Below, in pieces: positions 55,788-64,000 of a DNA stretch of 64,000 bases. The position numbers were made by a program, and so were the translations under genes. Where the stretch lies: contig CBFFRP010000075.1 of the NCBI GenBank assembly GCA_965644295.1, positions 62,001 to 126,000 on the forward strand, in the 5' to 3' direction. The notes under the pieces were generated by a model. That model searched no databases and was not told the origin of the DNA. It worked only from the letters and a program-made list of their open reading frames with translations. Numbering within the stretch: the stretch's first letter is position 1; each line of letters starts with the position of its first letter. The DNA comes from Paraphysomonas bandaiensis (lineage: Eukaryota; Chrysophyceae).

Positions 55788-56774
55788 CTAATCTAGCAAC
55801 ATGTGCATTACACTATCATGTGTGAGCATATCCCTCACATGTTTCCAATCAATCTTCGAATAGTTACTATAGTACCATGCATTAAGAAACTTTACAGAAA
55901 GATCTGTCCACTTGTCAATAATGACAATAGGAAACCCCATATCTCGCAAATCTTCAAATGCGGGCATGCGAATGGTGACCGGCACTGTGCCCACCATCCA
56001 ACACTCAGCAAACTTTGGTGCTTGCACCCCTAAACCGGCTGGGGCGAGAAAGAACTTGAACTGCGATAGTTGGAACCAGTACTCTTCGTGAGACCACATA
56101 GAACGGTTCACCCATTTGACAGTGCGCATGTAGGCACTGAACAAACGTCGAGGATAAAATGAATCTATTTTGGATACCTTGCCCCATGCCGCAGCAACCA
56201 GAGAGCGATTAGATCTAATATCAGACAATGAAACCGCTCGCTCAATATTATTAAGTCCCGATCGCAGCAGATAGTATGAGGTAAATCCCATAGGAATAGT
56301 CCGAATTTTATCGGAACGGACGTCTTTAGCTTCGTACCAATAATGAGAAAACTGATTCCGGCGTAGAAACACACTTATGAACGGCATCACCTTTAAAAGT
56401 CTCACATCTTCTCCAGCAAAAACAACTGCGCGCTTTTCATTTCTCTTCAACTCAGGCAGGGCGTGTAACACCCTTAACGAGTCATCACGCCGCAACAACA
56501 GAGGACTAAACACAAGAACTGTTTGTGGATTACTACATGCTGTTTTACTGACGTTAGGAAGGTTCCACAGCACCCAGTCAAAAGAGGAAAACACATGCAA
56601 TGGGTGACGCACGAGAGCGAGGTTGGTCTCATTTAACCCATCAGTGAACCAGGGGTGCTGAGGCTGATAGCGGAAACTAATATACCTGTAAAGAAATGTC
56701 TCATTATAACGCAGCGTAATAACTGGAAAAAAAAGGAGAAGACTACATAAAAGTCTGACGGATAAGAATAGCAT
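55788..56774 (-). CDS. Exostosin-like glycosyltransferase, type II membrane protein
   Basis: Single-exon model of 328 residues from the ATG at 56774. Residues 2-22 (LFLSVRLLCSLLLFFPVIT) form a signal anchor, followed by a luminal domain. The C-terminal part FKFFLAPAGLGVQAPKFAEC, then WMVGTVPVTI and LRDMGFPIVIIDKWTDLS, has the form of the nucleotide-sugar-binding half of GT47/exostosin-like enzymes. The N-terminal part has no matching landmark. Probably a Golgi transferase; sugar unknown. An upstream exon is possible because the frame stays open just before the ATG. Confidence 0.65.
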   Translation of the reverse strand: MLFLSVRLLCSLLLFFPVITLRYNETFLYRYISFRYQPQHPWFTDGLNETNLALVRHPLHVFSSFDWVLWNLPNVSKTACSNPQTVLVFSPLLLRRDDSLRVLHALPELKRNEKRAVVFAGEDVRLLKVMPFISVFLRRNQFSHYWYEAKDVRSDKIRTIPMGFTSYYLLRSGLNNIERAVSLSDIRSNRSLVAAAWGKVSKIDSFYPRRLFSAYMRTVKWVNRSMWSHEEYWFQLSQFKFFLAPAGLGVQAPKFAECWMVGTVPVTIRMPAFEDLRDMGFPIVIIDKWTDLSVKFLNAWYYSNYSKIDWKHVRDMLTHDSVMHMLLD

Positions 56775-56827
56775 GTAATACACCACTCACACCACACTAT
56801 AAATCTTAAGCTACACTCATAAAGGAA

Positions 56828-57009
56828 CATACATACATACATACATACATACATACATACATACATACATACATACATACATACATACATACATACATAC
56901 ATACATACATACATACATACATACATACATACATACATACATACATACATACATACATACATACATACATACATACATACATACATACATACATACATAC
57001 ATACATACA

Positions 57010-57043
<34 letters not shown>

Positions 57044-57210
57044 CATACATACATACATACATACATACATACATACATACATACATACATACATACATAC
57101 ATACATACATACATACATACATACATACATACATACATACATACATACATACATACATACATACATACATACATACATACATACATACATACATACATAC
57201 ATACATACAT
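56828..57210. repeat. (CATA)n tetranucleotide array, 0.38 kb
   Basis: About 96 units with one visible interruption (CATATATACATA near 57037). Reverse complement of the unit in the 37-kb array. It lies about 55 bases before the glycosyltransferase start. Long open frames here are artefacts. Confidence 0.98.
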
Positions 57211-57532
57211 CATCAGTACGTAGAAATTTCAGTATTCGGTTTTCTGTTTCTCCTGAAGATTCCTTATTTCTCTGAAAACTAGTATGTTTTAGAGGGAAGT
57301 CAAGTGAGCAAGTGTCCGGTGAAGTGTATACGAGTAGTTAGTATGTAGAATTTGTAGAAATAAACTCGCAGTTAGAAATCACTCTCAGCGTGTTCGAACA
57401 CCGACAACAATACATATCTCCGACCTCCCTCGTGATCAGAGGATATACTATAATCGTTGACAGTTGCCGGGTATGTCTCGTTGAGTGGCATTCGATCGTC
57501 GATTGGAGTGTAGAGAATATACATACGCAGTG
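57211..57532. other. Intergenic sequence between array and FHA gene
   Basis: Upstream region of the FHA gene; no motif recognised. Confidence 0.35.
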
Positions 57533-58435
57533 ATGATTGAGAAGCCGCACCTCAACTTATCGTGCTCCACACTGGGCATGGAGACTCTCACACCTATTGC
57601 TCCGCCCTTCTTAATGCCGCGTCCTTATGAGATTACGAAGCCCGTGTGGTGCCAGTCCCCTTCCAACAGAGTCAAGTTTGAGGAGTGTGGAACTGGTCGT
57701 GAACGAGACATTGGAGAGGAGGCTTTTTACGTAATCGGCCGTAATGAAAGATGTAGCATCATTCTTGAGGAACTTATGGTTTCAAGGTGTCATGCTGTTC
57801 TACTTCACAGTGGTGTAGGGGATGTATACCTCATTGATCTTGGGTCTAGTCACGGCACTTTCATTGGCACTCACCGATTGATTCCCTATACTCCAACGCT
57901 TGTTAAAAGGCATTCTGTGATGAGATTCGGCTCATGGGAGAAGCAGTATATTATTCGGGAATACCCAAAGCCGGATGATGTTCTCGCGAAGTCGAAGTAT
58001 TGCGAGTCCGTTGAGGAGCAGTTGGCGATGCTGAATGCTTTCCGCAACATCACTTGCCTTTCACCCACCAGCTCTCAGGATTGCTCCATGAGCGTGGATG
58101 AGCCCCCAGCGCAGATGCCTGTACAACTCACGGAGCCCTACCGCCCAGCACGTCGGTGCTCGTATGCGGACCTGGGAGATAGCAAGCGGGAGGTGATTGA
58201 TATTACTCATGAGGACGCACTGCACCTACAGCTTGCTCATGCGCAGGAGGCCTTGCTTGTTCGCAAGAATATGCGTCGTAGCTTCTCACTTGATAGCAGC
58301 TACATAAGTCCCTGTGTGCGCCGCTTGTCTTCGAATTGTGGTGATGGTGGAGGGATGTGTCGCAAGAAGGTGCGATTCTCTGAGGGAGACCTCTCCGTGT
58401 ATACAACAGATGCAAGTCGAACACTGGGTAACTAG
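57533..58435 (+). CDS. FHA-domain protein with PP1-docking motifs (NIPP1-like)
   Basis: Single-exon 300-residue protein from ATG 57533. An FHA domain occupies about 62-160 with the canonical residues: Gly69-Arg70, Ser84-Arg85, His87, and the IDLGSSHGTF turn. It follows the same arrangement as PPP1R8/NIPP1, whose FHA domain binds phosphothreonine on splicing and mitotic factors. Two RVxF-type protein-phosphatase-1 docking motifs are visible: RVKF at 46-49 and KVRF at 279-282, the latter in CRKKVRFSEGD. The linker is Ser/Pro-rich with many basic residues. Function as a phosphatase-targeting subunit is inferred. Confidence 0.82.
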   Translation: MIEKPHLNLSCSTLGMETLTPIAPPFLMPRPYEITKPVWCQSPSNRVKFEECGTGRERDIGEEAFYVIGRNERCSIILEELMVSRCHAVLLHSGVGDVYLIDLGSSHGTFIGTHRLIPYTPTLVKRHSVMRFGSWEKQYIIREYPKPDDVLAKSKYCESVEEQLAMLNAFRNITCLSPTSSQDCSMSVDEPPAQMPVQLTEPYRPARRCSYADLGDSKREVIDITHEDALHLQLAHAQEALLVRKNMRRSFSLDSSYISPCVRRLSSNCGDGGGMCRKKVRFSEGDLSVYTTDASRTLGN

Positions 58436-59299
58436 AAATGTAACAGATTTGTATTGCTTCGATTGCCGGTGACGTGGTCATTATAGTGACTTGCCACTTC
58501 TCATGTTATAGATATGTGATATCATAGATCATCGTTTCATATTTTAAACACATACTTCTTTAATAATAGTTGTTCTCAACACAGATTAGTTATGTAGTTG
58601 TATTTTCATTTCGCAATATATAATGTCATTATGGAAAACTTCTCTTCTGTTACTGGTAATGATCGTATTAAATATTTAATTTCTTGACAGTCGTTCTCTT
58701 TAAGGTACTACAGTAGCAGCAAAATCAAAAGTAGTTGTCCATTGTTAATACATTTGGTTAAGTACGTCATGGCTAGGGAACAATATATTGATTCGTGAGC
58801 TTAGTATATTACATTAGTGTACATTCATTTTCGTATTACTCACTCTTATTTTCAATATTCTCTTTCATGGTCAAAGATTGGGATGCTGTAACCCATATGA
58901 GTCTTTGCCTATACTCCTATACCTCAAATGTGCATACAGCGTACATAGTACATGTACATATAACATACATATCTAGTTGTTGAGGTGCTTTGTGTGTTCA
59001 TCTGGCATTAGTCATTCAAACAAATGTTTTCGTTCTGTGTGGCTATCCTATTATCATCTATATATTCTTCGATTTCACTAATGCCTATTTACCTCATTGC
59101 ACTATCTCTAGATCACATCCATAACGCAGTCCATATGCTAAACAATCACACATTCGGTATCTATCGTAAGACACATCGCACAAAGCTACTATATATTTAA
59201 ATCAATGTGTTTTATTAGTGTTGTCACAATGCTAGAAAAATATTTGCATGTCCCATTTAAATTTTTGCCACGCAAACAGATGTCGGTCAACAGCTACTC
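58436..59299. other. AT-rich intergenic between convergent genes
   Basis: Contains a hAT-end fragment GGCTAGGGAACAATATATTG (58771-58790) and the palindrome GTACATGTAC (58948-58957). No gene recognised. Confidence 0.45.
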
Positions 59300-60447
59300 T
59301 TACGCACCAAGGATGGGATGAGTCTCATAAACATTTCCAGCGGTTTTGATAACAGCAGGTGCTTTTACGATCTCAGCAATGTCGGCCTCTAGCTTAGCAG
59401 TAATGTTGTGTACTTTGTGGTCCTTCGCAGAGAGTCCAGCACGGTAGTCAGCGATAGCCTTGGCATACACCTCACCAACAACATCCTTTCCACGCTTGCC
59501 ATTTGGTCCAGCAGCGAGTGTGGCAATGGCTTGAGAGAGTGCAGCGTCCTTCACTTTACGATCAGAGGAGACGACCTGAAAGGCCTCCGACTTGATAGTT
59601 TGCATCATATCCGTGCGGATAGCGGCATTAGTTGCCTCGTTGAGTGAGGCTAGTGCATCCAATTTCTTCTGAATGGCGCGATGTAAGTCGTTCTGGTTGG
59701 TGAGGTTGAGGGCAGTAGCTTGAGCAGCGGCAACCTCATCAATACCAGTGAACATATCCTTGAAAACATCCTTGGCGTCGATAAATCCTTCAGAGCTGTC
59801 AATAGCATCGTTTATCTCGGCAACCGCCTTGTCATCGACGTCCTTCCAAAAGTTGGCGATATACTCTCCGATCCAGCTTGTCTTCTCCAAGTAAATAGGT
59901 AGCACCACCATGTCATAGGCATGCCACATCATACAGAATGCTCCGACAAGATAAAATTTATAGTCGACCACTATAACCTGTAATACATATATTCAAACTC
60001 GAGCTTCATTGTATCAAAAACTTCACCTCATGAGCGATCATCGGGGAAGCGAGAGAAATCGACACAGGGAGTGCCCATTTCCAATCGTCAAGTCCCAAAT
60101 ATTGGAGAATGCCAACATCCTTACTATTAACTTGCTCTTTCTTGGACTCTAATAGAAAATATATTAAATATAGCAATATATGTGCTCGTAAACTGACCGA
60201 TGACATTAATCAGCGCCTGCTGTTCCTCGTCATGCTGCTCTCGTGCAAGAATCTCTTCCATCTGAGCCCTCAATCTAGCTTTTCTTTCATGTTCCTGACG
60301 ACGAATATACGACACCTCTTCGCCTTGCTCCTTAGTTGCAAGGTCGACCATGTGTCTGGATACAACAGCCAGGCGACCATTATGCTTTAACCCACTCCTC
60401 ATCTGAGGGGCAAGGGCAGTCACGCCTCTCCTTAATCCATTCATCAT
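59300..60447 (-). CDS. Probable mitochondrial ATP synthase peripheral-stalk subunit b
   Basis: Exons 60198-60447, 60027-60148 and 59300-59977 give 349 residues; both introns are 49 bases. The N-terminus is Arg-rich and hydroxylated without acids (MMNGLRRGVTALAPQMRSG), like a mitochondrial presequence. Then GLDDWKWALPVSISLASPMIAHEVIVVDYKFYLVGAFCMMW resembles the membrane hairpin of eukaryotic subunit b/ATP4. A long Ala/Asp/Lys-rich helical region (ALNLTNQNDLHRAIQKKLDA and after) fits the stalk coiled coil. The assignment rests on the membrane segment pattern plus architecture, so other mitochondrial inner-membrane proteins are not excluded. Confidence 0.62.
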
Positions 60448-60919
60448 GTTGCTTATTCGACAGTGAGAATGTAGGGGCTGCTTGCTGTGCTGCACTACAC
60501 AGTAATAACACCAAACAGTAAACCAAACCAACTGATTTATTAATTAATTTATGTAGTCACTGTACTGCTGTACGTGTGTGTTGATGGTGCTGTTTTTTCC
60601 TATAGCAGTGTGTTATATACTGCTGTACACTGTACCATCCCAGTAGGCTCATAGCATCCTCATTCGAACTTTCAACAGACACATTGAAACTAAAACTGAA
60701 AATATGGAACAGATATATACAGCAGTAACCGACCTGTACATGTACAGCAGTACGATGTACGTATATATCCAGAGTGGGTCTCATATATCTGCAGCACAGT
60801 GTTCTGGTACGTACCAGAACATATCTCAAATTCAACCCGTTTTTTTCTTGTTTGAGTGCGAAGCTGCTCTGCAGTTGTCGTGTAGGTGTATCCCGCACCA
60901 TCACATCCCATTAAATATC
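60448..60919. promoter_or_regulatory. Divergent region with CTGTACATGTACAG palindrome
   Basis: Upstream of both the ATP synthase b-like gene (-) and the W-rich gene (+). Crowded with GTACGT, GTATATA and CTGTAC words. The W-rich frame continues upstream through this region to 60704, but that part has the same palindrome texture and is probably untranslated. Confidence 0.4.
60734..60747. promoter_or_regulatory. CTGTACATGTACAG palindrome
   Basis: Perfect 14-base palindrome, the longest version of the GTACATGTAC word found here. Confidence 0.4.
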
Positions 60920-61744
60920 ATGGCCACATCACTAAGAAAGAGGACTAGAGAGGCTCTTGAAGAAGATGAAGTTCGACATGCAGCAGAAGTAGGATATAGG
61001 GTCGATAGTGGTGTTCCGCTACACCCGGCTGTCACCACACAATTAGCTGAGATATCAGGAGAGATTGAGAGACTGCGGGAACAGTTTCAGGACTTTAGAG
61101 ATAAGTTGCCTGACATTATTTGTGATGCAGTTTTATCCAAACTCCGAAGTCGATTGCAACTTCGCGGTGCCGTGACAGTTACACCTCTGGTTTCGAATTC
61201 ATCAATTTCGACCTCGGAAGAACGAGTCATTCAAACCATCCAAGATGTATCGACATCCAGTAACCGAACTCCTGCTCTGCCGCAACAGTGTCATATTTCT
61301 GGAACAGAGGAAACCCAGGAATGGTGGCGAACTTTTCGTTGGAACGACGACTTAATAGATCATTTCGTTCCTCCTAATTGGCATTTTCCACAACGCATCA
61401 GTGTAAAGACTTTGTGGGACCTCTGGCTTTTTGGTAATCGACGAGAAGGAATCCGACCCTATCGCCTTATAAATAGACTACACGATTTGACAAAGGCTGA
61501 TAGAAATGGTCCTCATCTACGAGCAAGAAAGACTATGGAATTCCTTCTTCAACGAGTATGGGAGTGTACTGAAACTCATATCCGTGACATTACTCTTAGT
61601 AATGGAGATGATTTATTTGGTAGGGTATATGAAAATGCTTTGAAAGAATTGTATAGCGATGTGGGAACTGAATGTAAGGATATTGGGAATTTGAGTTATG
61701 GTAGTTTCTATAATAGGCTATGTTCTAGTAGTAAAAGTAAGTGA
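60920..61744 (+). CDS. Unrecognised protein with Trp-rich C-terminal domain
   Basis: 274 residues from ATG 60920 (MATSLRKRTREALEEDEV). A basic start, then a predicted amphipathic helix (ISGEIERLREQFQDFRDKL), a Ser/Thr-rich linker and a compact C-terminal domain with ordered aromatics: EWWRTFRWNDDLIDHFVPPNW, FPQRISVKTLWDLWLFGNRR, GIRPYRLINRLHDL. The W--F-W, LWDLW-FG and RPYR motifs look like a conserved fold, but I cannot assign a function. It might be host or transposon-derived; no repeats or duplications flank it. Confidence 0.6.
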   Translation: MATSLRKRTREALEEDEVRHAAEVGYRVDSGVPLHPAVTTQLAEISGEIERLREQFQDFRDKLPDIICDAVLSKLRSRLQLRGAVTVTPLVSNSSISTSEERVIQTIQDVSTSSNRTPALPQQCHISGTEETQEWWRTFRWNDDLIDHFVPPNWHFPQRISVKTLWDLWLFGNRREGIRPYRLINRLHDLTKADRNGPHLRARKTMEFLLQRVWECTETHIRDITLSNGDDLFGRVYENALKELYSDVGTECKDIGNLSYGSFYNRLCSSSKSK

Positions 61745-63216
61745 GTATCGTAGGCTGCATATTTTCTATAATACTATGATGTACTATTAATAAACAAGTG
61801 ACTTAAGTAAACAGTAGGTTGATCTTGTAGCATAGCAATATCTCGTTTATTATGCTACTAATAACTAATACATTATTTGTGGAAGGTCAGCTTAGTGCCT
61901 ACTGTAACTAATAAGCGCTATTGATGCCAGTATAAGCTACGCCAGCATGAAAGTAAGCCCTGCTTATATAGCGTATAAAATTGTGTAGTACACAATTTGA
62001 TTCGGATCAAGCGGAAGACCTATCTATACAGCTTTATGTAATAATTAATATATATCCTTTAATATAGCTTATAGTAGTGATATATCTCATCCTCAAGGAA
62101 GTGTTATTTTGAAATTAAGAAGACTTCGTTTACCCTAGTCAGAGCCAGATCAGTAGATGGATGAACAAACTAGTCGAATAACATTTATACATATAAATTC
62201 TGTTTATTAGCAATAGGCGTTTCAGAGTATGAACCAGCCTAGTAACTAGATGAACAGACTTGTTAAAGCTAGTGTAGCTATAATACCCTAATCGAATAGT
62301 TTTGTATGACGGGAGATTACACTCGACTCGTGCCATTGGAGTATTCTGGTTTGGGGGAATCGATTGTCCCACAACGTTGTAATGTTTTGAAGCAATATTG
62401 ACGTGAGTATCGCGTGGATTTCGAAAAGTCCATATACTTCTTACTTGATATTATCAAAATTCGTTTTGTTGTGAATAGAATGGTGAACAAACAGGCATTC
62501 TTGAATTAATGATATATTAAAATTAAAAAGGGACTTATATAACCACCTCAAAAGAAAGCTTACTGATTACTAGTGAGCTGTTAATTCAAATAATTTAATA
62601 ATAACCTAACGTTCCGACAGAAAAATAAATATGAATCGTCAGGAATCATCCGTGTGTTACCGCATGATCTGCTGAAGATCATATCTGGTGGGTTGAGTAG
62701 CTCCGTGGTTCCTCTTCGACAGCGAGGGTCTGGAGTCCGACGAGAACACGATCCTGACATTCACCAAATGATGAGGTGATGTCTTCGGAGTAACGCAAGG
62801 CTCAATATGGAAATATTGCGGAATTAATCATCTGTCATGACATCGATAGACCTTGTCTCAATCAAAGTAAGGAGCACAACCGACTCATAACTGGAGTAGC
62901 TATTACACTTCCCTTCCTGCCTTTAGTTTTGGACAGCAGTGATGGTCTGACCTCACATGTCCAGGCATGCTCAGTGACATTGGCCCAAAAACGGGGGCAC
63001 AAACACACCTTCAACGGACACACACTGAACGGAGATGATGCATTAGGTGAACCGTCATACATCGTATGGTATGGAATACACACTCCACACGCACCCAGCT
63101 CATATACATGTCTGTATACTGTGTATGCACGTATAACACGCAAATGAGGAGTTTGAGCTGAAGGCCGGGACGTCGTATTGGACCCTTAATACGACCTGAT
63201 CTGAATATTGTCAATA
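61745..63216. other. 1.5-kb gene-poor region upstream of METTL5
   Basis: AT-rich, with short direct repeats such as ACTAGTCGAATAA / CCTAATCGAATAG and CAAACTAGT / AGACTTGTT words around 62150-62310. Open frames at 62862-63214 are short and overlap on both strands. No RNA gene could be confirmed. Confidence 0.4.
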
Positions 63217-64000
63217 ATGAAGTTACGTCACCTGGAGAGTGCTCTGGATTCAGTAGATGTGTTTGAGGACCCTAAGATTCATCTGGAGCAGATCCCCACA
63301 TCTGCTCATCTAGCCTCACGAATGATACACACCGCCGCCGAGACATACGGGGACATCGACGAGAGATTTGTTGGTGATTTCGGGGTAGGGACGGGTATGT
63401 TGGTAAGAGAATGAGGCGCATATACTGTGCTGTCTGTCTTGACTCGTCTTCTCCTTATCAGAGCATAGCCTCCAGATTGATGGGTGCGTATCATGTGGTT
63501 GGAGTAGATGTCGATCAAGAAGCTCTGGATACTGCATGGGTAAATTTAAAAAAGAATGAAATAGATTGTGTAGATCTTATTCAGAGTGATGTTCAATCTA
63601 TATCTTTCTCCTGGGGTAAATGCATCGACTGCGTACATTTGTCTTATGTAATGATTGCGTAAATAGATTTCGACACAGTCGTAATGAATCCTCCGTTCGG
63701 AACAAGAAATACAGGAATAGATACACTTTTTATGTGCAAGGCAATGGAGGTATGGAACTATTCTACTGCGCATATTTTGTTTTAATACCCCCTCAGAGCT
63801 CATCTGTAGTGTACTCCCTACACAAGACTAGTACTAGACCGGTATGCTCATTAGTCCTGGTCATTACATAATAATTGTCTTTACAGCATTTTTTGAAATT
63901 GGCTGAGAGGAATGGCTGGACACTGGAAGTTCTCGCGGAAATGCGGTATGATATACCACGAACACACAAGTTTCACAAACAGAAATCGAAGGACATTGAA
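63217..64000 (+). CDS. METTL5: METTL5-type rRNA m6A methyltransferase, 3' end outside window
   Basis: Exons 63217-63402, 63462-63615, 63667-63749, 63797-63841 and 63887-64000 (continues). Four introns of 45-59 bases, frame-consistent; about 194 residues are in the window. The start MKLRHLESALDSVDVFEDPK and the region IHLEQIPTSAHLASRMI match METTL5. The SAM site is DFGVGTGMLSIASRLMGA with GVDVD, the catalytic motif is NPPF (121-124) in VVMNPPFGTRNTGID, and VYSLHKTSTR, RYDIPRTHKFHKQKSKDIE follows. METTL5 with TRMT112 methylates one adenosine of 18S rRNA. The window cuts the gene close to its expected end. Confidence 0.96.

Noticed and set aside
56633-57213. Long MYVC-repeat frames
   Set aside because: Same artefact from the second tetranucleotide array.
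60704-60919. N-terminal extension of the W-rich protein
   Set aside because: Encoded by promoter-like palindromic sequence; the next Met begins a composition typical of a real N-terminus.
62685-62765. Possible tRNA or C/D-type small RNA
   Set aside because: The sequence GGTTGAGTAGCTCC recalls a D-arm and ATGATGA a C box, but there is no T-loop consensus, no paired acceptor stem and no convincing terminal stem.

Overview
This is nuclear DNA from a eukaryote, most likely a protist. Genes lie on both strands, most are split by short GT-AG introns (43 to 199 bases, most 46 to 60), and gene-poor AT-rich DNA full of Ty1/copia, hAT-type and LINE-like debris separates them. I can rebuild exon structures that stay in frame from start to stop for nearly all the genes. 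The lineage cannot be fixed from sequence alone. Polycomb (SUZ12), an AMPK gamma subunit, JMJD6 and METTL5 are broadly eukaryotic. A UFD1 homologue with an N-terminal signal peptide would fit an alga or relative with a red-derived complex plastid, but that is inference.

Layout: 0.4-8.5 kb holds a triple ubiquitin-fold protein (-), an EF-hand-like protein (+), an aldo-keto reductase (-), a small acidic ORF (+), the secretory UFD1-like protein (-) and TATA-binding protein (+). 9.05-15.0 kb is a nested transposon: an intact Ty1/copia element (9095-14273, 307-base LTRs that look identical) inside an hAT-type element (9052-15009); both target duplications are preserved. 15.9-29.8 kb holds a deoxynucleoside kinase (+), a MINDY-type deubiquitinase (+), a very long GH2 beta-galactosidase relative whose acid/base Glu is Lys (-), and a membrane protein with a His-rich ectodomain (+). 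30.2-35.1 kb is transposon-rich: a decayed copia, a solo LTR and a second hAT copy. 35.5-49.3 kb holds a MutY glycosylase (-), a 1.1-kb (TATG)n array, AMPK gamma (+), two LINE-like retroposons with long target duplications, SUZ12 (-), a multi-pass membrane protein (+) and JMJD6 (-). 49.9-64 kb holds a 7TM-plus-lipase fusion (+), a glycosyltransferase-like protein (-), a second tetranucleotide array, an FHA protein with PP1-docking motifs (+), a mitochondrial ATP synthase b-like subunit (-), an unrecognised W-rich protein (+) and METTL5 (+, cut by the window end).

The host genes do not form a pathway or operon; neighbours are functionally unrelated, as usual in eukaryotes. Functional themes are ubiquitin (triple-UBL, UFD1, MINDY), transcription and chromatin (TBP, SUZ12, JMJD6), energy and lipid signalling (AMPK gamma, lipase fusion, ATP synthase) and nucleic-acid upkeep (MutY, dNK, METTL5). 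All family assignments come from motif recognition by eye; no database search was run.
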